A stretch of DNA of 64,000 nucleotides from Mucilaginibacter myungsuensis (GTDB lineage: Bacteria; Bacteroidota; Bacteroidia; Sphingobacteriales; Sphingobacteriaceae): assembly GCF_015222005.1 (NCBI RefSeq), contig NZ_JADFFL010000012.1, positions 52,092 to 116,091 on the forward strand. Direction: 5' to 3'. Made by a program: the position numbers and the translations under genes. Of the stretch, positions 16,613-26,339 are shown in pieces. Positions within the stretch are counted from its first letter, which is position 1, and every line of letters starts with the position of its first letter. Below the pieces are notes generated by a model. The model did not search any database, was not told the origin of the DNA, and saw only the letters and a list, made by a program, of their open reading frames with translations.

Positions 16613-17296
16613 TCAGCTTATCCGGCAAGTATCAATAGCCTCGACCCATTCATCCTGACCGCACCTGCTACACTTACCGCCAATATGGCGTTCCTCTACA
16701 TTTGCGCAACAAGTACAAGCATACTGCCCTTTTTTACTGATCGTCTTAGAACGCTCGCCGTAAGGTTTCGGCAGCACCGGCAAACCCGGTCTTACATCAT
16801 CGTCCGAATAATAATAGAAACTCACCTGTCCATTGGTTTCCAGCACGGCTATGCGGATCTGCCCAACATGCTCGATACTCTTGGCGCGCATCTCGGCAAA
16901 AAATTCGTCCTTAGCAAATGTGTTATCATGCTCTTCTTCCATAGTGAACATGCCATCCTCGATAATGTACAGCGGGTCGCCTTCAAGCACGCTTTCAAAC
17001 TTTTCGCTTTTGGCGGCCATGTAAGTGATCAGCCGGTAGATCCCAAGTATGATCGCAAATACCAATAAAGACGGCAATATCGCCGTGTCCTTATTGAACA
17101 TCGGGTCGCCGGCTGCCGAACCTAAGGCTATAATGATGGCTACCTCAAATATCGTCAATTGCCTTACACCTTTTTTACCTGACATTCGGAGCAATAACAA
17201 TACGAACCCGAACATCAGTACTGTACGCAACAGTATCTCTAACGCGTACATTGGGTCAAGGTCGTTTATAAAAATGGTATGCCAATCAAATTTCAT
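16613..17296 (-). CDS. DUF421 (YetF/YcaP-like) membrane protein with zinc-ribbon tail
   Basis: 227 residues from ATG 17296 (MKFDWHTIFINDLDP). Three hydrophobic helices (about 20-105) are followed by the DUF421 soluble domain (LEGDPLYIIEDG, FFAEMRAKSIEHVGQIRIAVLE). The last ~40 residues contain CTCC and CSRC pairs, 14 residues apart, which looks like a small zinc ribbon and is not part of the core family. Function of DUF421 proteins is poorly known. Confidence 0.85.
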   Translation of the reverse strand: MKFDWHTIFINDLDPMYALEILLRTVLMFGFVLLLLRMSGKKGVRQLTIFEVAIIIALGSAAGDPMFNKDTAILPSLLVFAIILGIYRLITYMAAKSEKFESVLEGDPLYIIEDGMFTMEEEHDNTFAKDEFFAEMRAKSIEHVGQIRIAVLETNGQVSFYYYSDDDVRPGLPVLPKPYGERSKTISKKGQYACTCCANVEERHIGGKCSRCGQDEWVEAIDTCRIS

Positions 17297-17479
17297 ATTG
17301 CGCAGCTGTGTATGGGACAGTTCCACAACAAGCTTATGTGGCAAATTGTTAGTTACAACAATGATCATTTTTCAGGAGAGGCACATCCATCCTAACCCGA
17401 TATGTTAAAGCATGTTAAATAGTTTTGGCCTAAGCTATTAGCATTTAATTTAGCCGGCGCATCAGCAAAACCTGCCATC

Positions 17480-18346
17480 ATGAAAATATTATCCACCATC
17501 AGTAACGTAGCCTGCCTTATCTTGCTTTCAGCCGCCTTGTTCACCTCGTGTAAACAAACGTCGGACACTAAGACAACCAATACCGTAAAAGATAGCACCA
17601 ACTTTAAACTATACTCCAAAAATGTGCAGGATAGTTTCTTCATCTCGGTGCAGTTACCCTTAGCATATCCAGAGCAACCTAAAAAGAAATACCCGGTGGT
17701 AGTGCTTACCGATGCCAATTTCTATTACCCTATGCTTGCCCCGGTACTTCAACAGTACGAACAAGGTGGCCTGCTGCCGCCAATGATCTTGGTGGGAATA
17801 GGCTACAAGTCATTTCAGGCGATGGACTCACTTCGCCAGCGCGACTATCTGTATCCGAAAGCCATCCCATCCGATGAAATGAAAGCACCCGGCGGCGGTC
17901 AAAATTTTTACCGCTTTATTACCGGCGAACTGCTGCCGTATATCAATAAGAATTATCCTACCATGAGCACCGAACGGACCTTACTCGGTCATTCCTTTGG
18001 CGGATATTTTACGCTGTATAGCCTGCTGGAGCAATTGAATACCAAACGCGCCGACTTCAGTGGTTTCGTTGCCGCCAGTCCGTCGCTATGGTATAATAAC
18101 TTCTATCTGTCCCGCATCCCAGAGCAACTGAAAACATCAGCAGTCACAGATACATTGAGCCTCCACCTCACGGTTGGCCAATTAGAAGACCCAAAATGGT
18201 CGGTCGCTCCGGTGAATGATCTGTCGTCAATGCTGAAAACCGACAAACGTTTAAAATTCAGTTCGACTATTTATACCGACCTCGACCACATGGATGTCGG
18301 TTTGATATCCTACATCCGCGGATTGCAAAAGATCTATAACAAATAA
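17480..18346 (+). CDS. Esterase-like alpha/beta hydrolase lipoprotein
   Basis: 288 residues. Lipoprotein signal peptide ending FTSCKQT. The alpha/beta hydrolase core of the Fes/IroE/esterase D group (PF00756) is seen in YPVVVLTDANFYYPM and the nucleophile elbow GHSFGGYF. The C-terminal DLDHMD probably supplies the His. Members hydrolyse siderophore or sugar esters; the substrate is not visible. A terminator follows. Confidence 0.82.
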   Translation: MKILSTISNVACLILLSAALFTSCKQTSDTKTTNTVKDSTNFKLYSKNVQDSFFISVQLPLAYPEQPKKKYPVVVLTDANFYYPMLAPVLQQYEQGGLLPPMILVGIGYKSFQAMDSLRQRDYLYPKAIPSDEMKAPGGGQNFYRFITGELLPYINKNYPTMSTERTLLGHSFGGYFTLYSLLEQLNTKRADFSGFVAASPSLWYNNFYLSRIPEQLKTSAVTDTLSLHLTVGQLEDPKWSVAPVNDLSSMLKTDKRLKFSSTIYTDLDHMDVGLISYIRGLQKIYNK

Positions 18347-18400
18347 CACCTAAAGCATATCACTAATTTCAGATCCCCAAGATCAGCAGTAAACAACAAA

Positions 18401-18436
18401 GCCGCCTTGCAAATTGGTACAAGGCGGCATTTTTTT
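18401..18436 (+). terminator. Rho-independent terminator
   Basis: GCCGCCTTG, loop, CAAGGCGGC, A, then seven T; 55 bp after the hydrolase gene. Confidence 0.9.
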
Positions 18437-18486
18437 ATTATTTCTTTATAATGATATTGATCTGTCCGCCCGGAATCATCAGGCAT

Positions 18487-19563
18487 TTAAAGCTTCACCA
18501 CCTCACCCGTTTTTACCGACTCATCACAAGCAAAAGCGATTCGGAGACTATTGATCGCGTCTTCGGTAGGGTCCGTCAGATCCAGGTCCTCGTGAATAGC
18601 TTTAAGGAAGAAACGCTGTTCACGGTTGCAAAGCTCCTGGTGGTCGGGTTCATCTTGCAGGTTGATAAACTCGTCTTGTTTAGCGAATTCATCTTTGCCA
18701 TCCAAAGCGGCATGGTGTATTTTGATCGATTCGGTCTGTGTATGCAGGTCAACAGAATCGGACATGCCGGCTTGCGATGCTTCTTTAGCTACGATCGATA
18801 CAGCCCCTTTCGGACCAAATACGTCCTTGATAAAGAACGCCGTCTCGCTCACCATCGGCCCCCAACCGGCCTCGTACCAACCGATAGAGCCATCCTCAAA
18901 ACGGATCTGTAGCTGACCGTAATTATAATTCCAATCCGGGATATCGTCGGTCAGGCGCGCGCCGATGGCGGTTACCTGAGTGGGTTTAGAACGTGTCATT
19001 TGGCACATCACATCAATGTAATGCACGGCACAATCTACAATGGGGCTGAGGCTTTTCATCAGGTTGCGGTGAACCGTCCACATATTGCCATGGCTTTGCT
19101 GGTTCAGGTTCATACGCATTACCAGGGGTTTACCTACGGTCTGCGCCAGTTCGATGAATTTCTCCCATGACGGATGGTACCTCAGGATATACCCTACCAC
19201 CAACTTTTTACCGGCCTTCTCAGCTGCTTCCGCTACCCGGACGGCTCCCTCAACCGTATCGGCCAAAGGTTTTTCGATGAATACGTGCGCACCTTTTTCA
19301 AAAGCGGCGATGGCAAATGCCTCGTGCGTATCAGGGTAAGTGGATATACAAACCGCATCGGGGTTTGTAGCCTCCAAAGCTTCGTAATAATCGCTATACA
19401 GCGCATAACCGCCGCCCAATTTCTCGTTCAGTACTACTTTACTGTTACCCGTAGTTACGATACCACAGATCTCGAACCCATCCATATTGTGGTAGGCAGT
19501 CGCGTGCGATGCACCCATATTGCCGGCACCTACTACCAGTACTTTTATTTTCTTTTCAGACAT
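18487..19563 (-). CDS. Gfo/Idh/MocA-family oxidoreductase
   Basis: 358 residues. N-terminal Rossmann domain with VVGAGNMGASHATAYH and the family's EKPLADTVEGA (Lys of the EKP motif), then the alpha/beta sugar-binding domain with DCAVHYIDVM. No signal peptide, so cytosolic. These enzymes oxidise or reduce sugars and sugar acids with NAD(P). It follows the DUF1080 protein and the exported relative on the same strand and may act in the same 3-keto-sugar pathway. Confidence 0.88.
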   Translation of the reverse strand: MSEKKIKVLVVGAGNMGASHATAYHNMDGFEICGIVTTGNSKVVLNEKLGGGYALYSDYYEALEATNPDAVCISTYPDTHEAFAIAAFEKGAHVFIEKPLADTVEGAVRVAEAAEKAGKKLVVGYILRYHPSWEKFIELAQTVGKPLVMRMNLNQQSHGNMWTVHRNLMKSLSPIVDCAVHYIDVMCQMTRSKPTQVTAIGARLTDDIPDWNYNYGQLQIRFEDGSIGWYEAGWGPMVSETAFFIKDVFGPKGAVSIVAKEASQAGMSDSVDLHTQTESIKIHHAALDGKDEFAKQDEFINLQDEPDHQELCNREQRFFLKAIHEDLDLTDPTEDAINSLRIAFACDESVKTGEVVKL

Positions 19564-19568
19564 ATTTT

Positions 19569-19641
19569 TAGTGATCGGTGACTGGTGACCGGTGATCAGT
19601 AACCGTTGTTTGTCAACTGGTCACTGGTCACCGATCACTAT
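19569..19641. repeat. Word-like inverted repeat (GTGACC/GGTCAC)
   Basis: The left arm begins TAGTGATCGGTGAC and the right arm ends GTCACCGATCACTA, each about 25 bp and itself built from repeats of GGTGAC or GGTCAC. It lies between the DUF1080 gene and the next gene on the same strand. Could act as a transcript-end hairpin. Confidence 0.7.
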
Positions 19642-19668
19642 TTTTCCTTGGTTCTTGATTCTTGACTC

Positions 19669-22600
19669 TTATTTCTTCCCCGCCAGATCTTTGATCCTGA
19701 TATTCTTAAATTTCACTACCGAGCCATGGCCTAAAAAGCCGATGTGGCCGCTGTCGCGTTTAAGGCCGGGGTGGTCTTTGCCATCGGCAGCACCTTTGGC
19801 GCGGGCCTCGGTGATATCGGCATCCAGGATCACTTTGCCGTTGAGCGTTACTTTGATCTTCGGTCCGCGCACTTCAACCTCCTGGTAATTCCATTTGCCG
19901 GTAGGTTTTAAAAAGCCGCGTTTGGCGGGGATAGTACCGTAGATAGAGCCATGATATTGATACACATGCAGATCCTTATACATCGGGGCTTCGTTATCCA
20001 ATATCTGTAATTCCATGCCGGTGTAGGCCGCATCGCCCTCCAACGGTGCGCGGATACCCAAGCCATTATTAGCGCCCGGTGTCAATTGGAACTCAAATCG
20101 GAAAATAAAATCGCTGTACTCATCTTTAGTGTACAGGTTACCGCCCGAACCTTTGCCGGGTTTAGGGTGGATGGCCAGTGTGCCGCTGTCCAAAGTATAG
20201 TCGACCATGTTGCCCGTCCAGTTGAACATATTCGTTCCGTCGAACAATACTTTGTAGCCTTCCTTCACCTCTTTCTTGCTCAACTCAAATGGTTTTTCAG
20301 ACGGTATCTCGCGAATATAAATATCGCGATAAGCCACCGGCGATCCGTGGGCCTGCAGTTCTATTTGTTCTTCGGCAAAGATCGGGATCTTGCGATTCCA
20401 GTAGTTCTCCAGGATCACATTGTCGGTCACCAGTTCACCATTCAGGTAAACGGTCACACGGTCGCCTGTCATTAGTATGCGGAAAGTGTTCCACTCATCC
20501 AATTTATTATCAGCTACTTTTAGCGGCTTGCTTGGCTGCACCTGATTGTTATACAAACCACCCGAGCCAACCTGCGCGCCTACATTGGTACGGGCAAGAT
20601 CCCACATTTGCACCTGCGGCGAACCACGCAGATAGATGCCTGCATCACCCTCCCCTTTCTTATCGTCGATGATCTTCCAATCAACAAACACCTCTACATC
20701 GCGGTACTTTTTCACGGTAGCCAGGTTATTACCTTTCGACATAAAGTGCAGCTCGCCATTCATCACCTTCCAGCTTTCTTTGGCTTCTGCATCCGCTTTG
20801 GCTTGCGCGTCGGCTAAGGTTTTGGCATCCATAGCGGCACGTTTGATCGGGTCGGCAACCAGGCCTTTCCACCCGGTCAGGTCAGTCCCGTTAAATACCT
20901 GTACCAGGCCTTCGCCACCTTTCATATCGGCCAGATATTTTTCGGCTATCTCTTTTTGTTTAGCATCTGCGTTAGCCATCGGCAGGGCCTTGCTGAATAA
21001 ACCTTTAATGAGGTCACCGCTGTAATTACCTGCCAAAACCGACGCTACCACCGCGTTAGCGGCATTAGCTTTCAGATCGGCGTCGTCCAGATATTTACCT
21101 GCAAAGATGAGCGTGTTGAAGCACGGCGCTTTGATCATTTCTTTCATGATCTGCTGTTTTTGCTCGGCCGATCTGGCCAACGCAAACCCTTCACGCAGTT
21201 TTAAAAACTTATTCTCGGGAGTGGTTTTATCTTGCTTAATAGCTTGAAGATATTTTTCGATAGCCAGCTGGTTTACCGCAGCATCGTTTGATCTCGCCAA
21301 CGTTAACAACCCTTGCTTGGGATCATTACCCGGACCGGTGTACAAGAATACCAATGCATCCTGAACAGCAGCCCGCTCTTCTTCTTTACCCTCTTTAAGC
21401 AAAGTGAACAATTGCTTGGCATTGTCTTTGGTAGCGATGTGACCAAGCACACCGTAGGCCGCCGCTTTGGTACGTTTATTCGGGCTGTTCAATAACGACC
21501 AAACAACAGGCCATTGCGCGTTGTCCTTACGCGAGTCGATGATATCGATCAGCGCTACCTGCATCCTTTCCGGAGCGGTCGGCAGCACTTTGCCAATGCG
21601 CTGGTTGATGCCATCGCCCTTCATGTGGGTGATCCCGGCGGCCAGCATATCTACATCGTCAGCCGTGCCGGTAGCCATCATTTTAAAGAACTCGTCGAGC
21701 ACCTGGTCGTTACCGATATCGACAGCCGCATTAATAGCCGCTTGTTTCACCGCATCGTTCTTGCTTTTAGCCAAGCCGAGTATCGTGGGCAGCGTACTCT
21801 TTTGCCCGGACTGACCTAACATGAACAGGATATCTACCTTAGCTTCATCGCTTACGGTCGATAGCTTTTTTACCCATGCGCCAACGTTTGCAGCCGTGAC
21901 GTAAGGCAAGGCGTAGCGCAAAGCGGCCGCGCGATAGACCGGATCTGCATCACCGGCGGCAGTTAACAAGATCGGCTGACTACCTTTGGTAGCATCCACC
22001 GACAATTTTAAGGCGGACGCACGGGCTCCTACCACGGCTTTACCTTTAGTAGACAGATCGGCTGATATTTTTTGTGCGATAGCTTTGTGACCCTTTTTAA
22101 GGACTGTTTCGGCATAACGCACGTACATGGCCATGGCGTTGGTCGGCTCGTATTTGTAGCCGGCTTTTGAGGCGGCGGACGACAATACGGTTTGTGATGA
22201 TGGATCAGCAATGTTAGCTAAAGCATATAAAGCCGACTTTGCTTCTTCGGTATTCCCGCTCGCGGCTATTTTATTTAGTGCTGATACCGCAGGCTGATAT
22301 TTTGCGTCGCCTAAAGCATCTATGATCAGTTGTTTGGGTTTTCCGGTAGCGGTCGGCAAGGCACTTAGTAATGCCTTGTTAGATGACGCGGTATTGATCT
22401 TCACTAAAGCACGAGTAGCCGCATCAACAAGGTCAGCATCAGTTAGATAACCTTGTAAAGCAGGTACAGCCTCATCGGTCCCGACAATATCGAACTGACT
22501 GATGATGAATTGCTTATTCTGTTTATCGCTAAGCTTTTGGAGAGCTTTGATGTAAGCCCCTACCGCCAACTCGCGGGCAGCCTCGTTACCGGGCTTGGTG

Positions 22601-22872
22601 GCATATGCCGAAAAACCGCCTACGGTATATTCTATTTCAGCTTTTTTAACCTTTCGGGGGTCATTTAAAGCACTAATGAGCATCACATAACCATCTTTGC
22701 TCATAGTGGCCACTTTAGCCATACTATTATTAAATGTTACAGCATTTTTTGCCGGCAATTGCGTTAACAAGGAGATGATCGCATGTTCGTCGTCATGACT
22801 AACCTGTGCCGACGCAACGTTTTGCAGGCAAGCCGCTGCGATCAGTAAAAAGCTTAATTCTTTTATCTTCAT
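19669..22872 (-). CDS. Exported HEAT-repeat protein with two DUF1080 (3-keto-glycoside hydrolase) domains
   Basis: 1067 residues. Signal peptide ending AACLQNVASA. About 600 residues of HEAT-like helical repeats follow, then two DUF1080 domains, at about 655-860 (VFNGTDLTGWKGL) and 875-1065 (LFDGTNMFNWTG). DUF1080 includes 3-keto-disaccharide hydrolases, which split glycosides after C3 oxidation by a Gfo/Idh/MocA enzyme. The neighbouring gene encodes such an oxidoreductase with a Tat signal, which supports that function. Single DUF1080 proteins are usually about 250 residues; this multi-domain form is large. Confidence 0.85.
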   Translation of the reverse strand: MKIKELSFLLIAAACLQNVASAQVSHDDEHAIISLLTQLPAKNAVTFNNSMAKVATMSKDGYVMLISALNDPRKVKKAEIEYTVGGFSAYATKPGNEAARELAVGAYIKALQKLSDKQNKQFIISQFDIVGTDEAVPALQGYLTDADLVDAATRALVKINTASSNKALLSALPTATGKPKQLIIDALGDAKYQPAVSALNKIAASGNTEEAKSALYALANIADPSSQTVLSSAASKAGYKYEPTNAMAMYVRYAETVLKKGHKAIAQKISADLSTKGKAVVGARASALKLSVDATKGSQPILLTAAGDADPVYRAAALRYALPYVTAANVGAWVKKLSTVSDEAKVDILFMLGQSGQKSTLPTILGLAKSKNDAVKQAAINAAVDIGNDQVLDEFFKMMATGTADDVDMLAAGITHMKGDGINQRIGKVLPTAPERMQVALIDIIDSRKDNAQWPVVWSLLNSPNKRTKAAAYGVLGHIATKDNAKQLFTLLKEGKEEERAAVQDALVFLYTGPGNDPKQGLLTLARSNDAAVNQLAIEKYLQAIKQDKTTPENKFLKLREGFALARSAEQKQQIMKEMIKAPCFNTLIFAGKYLDDADLKANAANAVVASVLAGNYSGDLIKGLFSKALPMANADAKQKEIAEKYLADMKGGEGLVQVFNGTDLTGWKGLVADPIKRAAMDAKTLADAQAKADAEAKESWKVMNGELHFMSKGNNLATVKKYRDVEVFVDWKIIDDKKGEGDAGIYLRGSPQVQMWDLARTNVGAQVGSGGLYNNQVQPSKPLKVADNKLDEWNTFRILMTGDRVTVYLNGELVTDNVILENYWNRKIPIFAEEQIELQAHGSPVAYRDIYIREIPSEKPFELSKKEVKEGYKVLFDGTNMFNWTGNMVDYTLDSGTLAIHPKPGKGSGGNLYTKDEYSDFIFRFEFQLTPGANNGLGIRAPLEGDAAYTGMELQILDNEAPMYKDLHVYQYHGSIYGTIPAKRGFLKPTGKWNYQEVEVRGPKIKVTLNGKVILDADITEARAKGAADGKDHPGLKRDSGHIGFLGHGSVVKFKNIRIKDLAGKK

Positions 22873-22885
22873 AACGGTGAAAGAC

Positions 22886-24166
22886 TTAAATAGTGTAAGG
22901 TGCGCGCATTACGGGGTTGATCAAACGATCAGCGGCCTCGTCGCCAATAAACTCCATTTTTACAGGGTCGAATTTCAACGAACGGTTCAACTTCAGGGCG
23001 ATCAATCCCATGTTGACCAGGTTGCAAGATCGCAGACCATTCTCCTCGTTCAGCGTAAACTTTTGGCGCGACTTTACCGAATCGCTAAAGATGATGTTTT
23101 GCGGCGCAGGATCAGGGAAGGTAGCCAGCTTACGCTCCAGATCCGGAATGTCCGACTTAAAGCCCGGGTACAATTTTCCTTTCGGGCCTTCAATATAAGC
23201 GGCCTTATCGTCGGTGCCTTCGCCATCTAAAATGATCTGGCAGCCATCGGTATATGTATAAGTAATGCGTCGCCAGGTGCCTACCGCGTCGGTATGTTGC
23301 TGCGGGGCATCCACCTCTACCGATATGGGATTGGTATCGTCCTTACCCAAAAAATATTGTACAGGATCCAGGTAATGCTGGCCCATATCACTTAAACCGC
23401 CGCCATCGTAATCCCAATATCCGCGAAAGGTTTGGTGCACTCGATGTGCATTGTAAGGCTTGTATTGCGCCGGACCAAGCCACATTTCGTAATCCAGTTC
23501 GGGTGGTACGGGTTGCGGCTCCAGGTTGTCTTTGCCTACCCAGTAAAATTTCCAATCGTAGCCGGTGTGTTTGCCAACCGTCACCTTTAAAGGCCATCCT
23601 AACAAGCCGCTCTCTACCAATTTCTTGATCGGTTTAACGGGTGTACCCATGCCGTAAAACACATCCTTGAAACGGAACCAGGTATTCAGGCGGAACATGC
23701 TGCCATTCTGCTGAACAGCTTCCAGTACGCGCTTGCCTTCGCCAATGGTGTGCGTCATGGGCTTTTCGCACCAGATGTCCTTACCCGCGTTAGCCGCGTC
23801 GACAGCGATGATGCCGTGCCAGTGCGGCGGGGTAGCGATGTGAACGATATCGACCTCGGATAAGGCTAGAACCTCGCGATAATCGGTAAAGGTTTTAGCA
23901 TTTCCTTTTAACATGGCTGATGCTTCGGACAAGTGCTTTTTGTCGACGTCGCAAATAGCCACGGTAGGTGTGCCCTCGTAAGAGAAATGGCCGCGGCCCA
24001 TACCGCCAACGCCTATTACAGCCTTGGTCAGTTTATCGCTCGGGGCCAAAAAACCGTTGCCGCCCAGTACAAAACGGGGCACAATGGTAAATGCGGCAAT
24101 GCCGGTAGCAGCTTTCTTAACAAAATCGCGGCGGGAGTTACGGGTCTGATCTTTATCGGATTCCAT
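22886..24166 (-). CDS. Tat-exported Gfo/Idh/MocA oxidoreductase
   Basis: 426 residues from ATG 24166; an upstream start adds 17 residues before the Tat signal. The signal contains SRRDFVKKAATG, a twin-arginine motif, so a folded cofactor-bound enzyme is exported. The Rossmann segment is AVIGVGGMGRGH, with EKPMTHT as the catalytic Lys motif and DMGQHYLDPVQYF in the substrate domain. In 3-keto-sugar pathways such enzymes oxidise C3 of a glycoside before cleavage by DUF1080. It ends 13 bp before the DUF1080 protein gene and is probably in one operon with it. Confidence 0.88.
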   Translation of the reverse strand: MESDKDQTRNSRRDFVKKAATGIAAFTIVPRFVLGGNGFLAPSDKLTKAVIGVGGMGRGHFSYEGTPTVAICDVDKKHLSEASAMLKGNAKTFTDYREVLALSEVDIVHIATPPHWHGIIAVDAANAGKDIWCEKPMTHTIGEGKRVLEAVQQNGSMFRLNTWFRFKDVFYGMGTPVKPIKKLVESGLLGWPLKVTVGKHTGYDWKFYWVGKDNLEPQPVPPELDYEMWLGPAQYKPYNAHRVHQTFRGYWDYDGGGLSDMGQHYLDPVQYFLGKDDTNPISVEVDAPQQHTDAVGTWRRITYTYTDGCQIILDGEGTDDKAAYIEGPKGKLYPGFKSDIPDLERKLATFPDPAPQNIIFSDSVKSRQKFTLNEENGLRSCNLVNMGLIALKLNRSLKFDPVKMEFIGDEAADRLINPVMRAPYTI

Positions 24167-24478
24167 TTTTCGGTATTGGTGACGTATGGCCTGCCTAACA
24201 GGCCTAACAAGGTACAATTATTATTTTAACGGATCATCTGCCTGCCAAAATTCCTGATAGCTACCACTTTTTTTTAGGTAGCCCCACAGCTATAGCTGTT
24301 CAGGTCTTATTGTAAAAGAATGTCCGAATGCAAATTGGTTAGCTCTAAATTAAGAGGATGTACACCAGCAGCCAAACATTTTTAAAAATATTTTTAAAAT
24401 AGATCATCTTTTATAAAATATTTAAATAAGTTTACAAAACATGTCTTAATAGTTCTCAATTCAAGTGGTCAACTTTAC

Positions 24479-25693
24479 ATGGATGATATACAACCTTCTG
24501 CTGCGGTAATCTTAGACAAGGGCAAACTGACCAAAGACGAGCTTAATACCCTTGGGCTGATATTTGAACTTGGCCAGGCTACCAATGCCCAGATCTGTGA
24601 CCGCCTGAACTTGAGTTTACCCAGCGTTAACAAGATCCTGAAACAACTGCAAACCGCTAAGCTGATCCAACCCGGCGAACAGCAGGGATCATCGGGCGGG
24701 CGGCGACCGTCGACGGTTAAGCTTTGCCCGGGGCTGTTCTACATTGTGGCGGTGGACATTGAGGTTTTCGGGACCAGGGTGGCGGTTTACGATAATAATC
24801 TTATGCTGCAATGCCAAGCCGAGATCCCTTTTACGCTTACGAAATCGCGCGATGGCTTACCCCGGCTGGCCGATCAGATCAATGCGTTCATATCCATTAA
24901 TAACTATCAGCGGCGGCAACTCATCGGCATAAGCTTTAGTATAGTCGGCCTGATAGACGAAAAGAACGGCGAAAGCTGCTTTTACCTACGCGACGAGGCG
25001 GACGGAGTGCCGATCAGGGACTATCTGCAGGATCTATTCTCCCTGCCGGTCACCATCCATAATGACGTTAACGCCGCTGCACAGGCCGAACTGATGTTCG
25101 GCGAAGCCAAAGGTAAAACCGACGCGCTGGTATTATCAATGGATATTGGCGTAGGCCTGGGTATTATCCTTGACGGGGCTGTCCGTAAAGGGGCCAAAGG
25201 TTTTTCGGGCGAGATAGGGCACATCCCCATGGCGCAGGAAGGCGAACTTTGCTATTGCGGCAAGCAGGGCTGTTTAGAAACCGTAGCCTCAGGTTCATCG
25301 CTGATCAAAAATGCCAAACAGGCCATAGCGGCAGGGCAAAACACCATGTTATCCCAACTGTGCGGCCACAACCCCGACCATTTGCAGATAGCCATGGTAA
25401 TAGAAGCGGCCAACAAAGGCGACCTGTTCGCTATCGAATTGCTATCGCAAGTGGGCAGCACCATGGGGCGGGCCATATCTACCATGATCCAGATATTTAA
25501 CCCCGAGATCGTGATCCTTGGCGGCAAGATCGCTAATGCAGGCCAATACATGACGCTCCCCATGCTGCAAGCCCTCAACACCTATTGCATGATCCAGATC
25601 CGCGAGCAAACCCAGATCACCGTATCTAAATTAGGTGATAATGCCAAACTGCTGGGTGTGGCTTACTGGGGGGTAAAAAACTTTTTGAGATAA
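24479..25693 (+). CDS. ROK-family transcriptional regulator (NagC/Mlc type)
   Basis: 404 residues. N-terminal winged helix (about 20-70; LSLPSVNKILKQLQ as recognition region), then a ROK domain with DIEVFGTRVAVYD, MDIGVGLGIILDG, the zinc motif CYCGKQGCLE, and the sugar-site GEIGHIP. It likely represses sugar genes until its sugar ligand binds. It is divergent from the 3-keto-sugar operon and is the natural candidate for its control. The 312 bp between them is AT-rich; I see no obvious operator. Confidence 0.88.
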   Translation: MDDIQPSAAVILDKGKLTKDELNTLGLIFELGQATNAQICDRLNLSLPSVNKILKQLQTAKLIQPGEQQGSSGGRRPSTVKLCPGLFYIVAVDIEVFGTRVAVYDNNLMLQCQAEIPFTLTKSRDGLPRLADQINAFISINNYQRRQLIGISFSIVGLIDEKNGESCFYLRDEADGVPIRDYLQDLFSLPVTIHNDVNAAAQAELMFGEAKGKTDALVLSMDIGVGLGIILDGAVRKGAKGFSGEIGHIPMAQEGELCYCGKQGCLETVASGSSLIKNAKQAIAAGQNTMLSQLCGHNPDHLQIAMVIEAANKGDLFAIELLSQVGSTMGRAISTMIQIFNPEIVILGGKIANAGQYMTLPMLQALNTYCMIQIREQTQITVSKLGDNAKLLGVAYWGVKNFLR

Positions 25694-25967
25694 CAAGTCA
25701 GATCTCTAAGTCTGACCGCCCCATGCCGTACACTCATATCTTTGATATTGCTTTGGTGCGATATACTGATCGCTATACTTAATGGCAATATCCAAGCGTG
25801 TAGTTTTGAGATAAAATTTTTAAAGGTTGCTAATAACTACAGAATCATAATTCCAATAAAGTAGAGAAAGTGAAATAGCAGTATGGAAGTAAGGTTTGAC
25901 TCACATACGGCATGTAACGTAAAGCTAAGACTTGATGAATCATTATCCAACCTTAACAACCTATAAC
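25694..25967. other. Gene-free stretch after the ROK gene
   Basis: A short dyad, GTCAGA (25697-25702) and TCTGAC (25711-25716), lies right after the ROK stop and could be a weak transcript end. I see no gene or RNA in the rest. Confidence 0.4.
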
Positions 25968-25997
25968 AAAAAAGCCCTCAACTTTCGTTGAAGGCTT
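25968..25997 (-). terminator. Terminator of tRNA-Phe
   Basis: On the minus strand, AAGCCTTCAAC, loop GAAA, GTTGAGGGCTT, then T residues; starts 5 bp after the tRNA end. One mispair in the stem. Confidence 0.85.
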
Positions 25998-26001
25998 GCT
26001 G

Positions 26002-26074
26002 TGGTACCAACTGGGATCGAACCAGTGACACAAGGATTTTCAGTCCTTTGCTCTACCATCTGAGCTATGGTACC
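26002..26074 (-). tRNA. tRNA-Phe (anticodon GAA)
   Basis: 73 nt. Acceptor GGTACCA pairs with TGGTACC; D arm GCTC-AGATGGTA-GAGC; anticodon stem AAGGA/TCCTT with loop CTGAAAA (anticodon GAA); T arm ACTGG-TTCGATC-CCAGT. The CCA end is not encoded. It has its own promoter and terminator. Confidence 0.97.
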
Positions 26075-26089
26075 ATCCGTTTGGGAGTG

Positions 26090-26119
26090 CAAATGTAGTT
26101 TCTTTTTTTTGGTAACAAA
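26090..26119 (-). promoter_or_regulatory. Promoter of tRNA-Phe
   Basis: On the minus strand, -7 box TACATTTG (26090-26097) and -33 TTTG (26116-26119), spaced by 18 bp: a near-ideal Bacteroidota promoter. Confidence 0.8.
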
Positions 26120-26339
26120 ATTTTTTTTTAAGTTTTTTTAGGGCAAGGTGCAAGGCCTGGGGTGCGGGCAGATGTAAACATTTGGAGATCTGAATGATAG
26201 GGTCGACATCATTATGAAAAAATATTTTCAAATTATTTTTAACGATCCTAAATTGCCCCGTGCACCCAAAACTTTAATGGTTTTGCGGGTTTTATAAAAA
26301 CTATTTTTCTACTTTAGTCATTATTACTATGCACGCATA

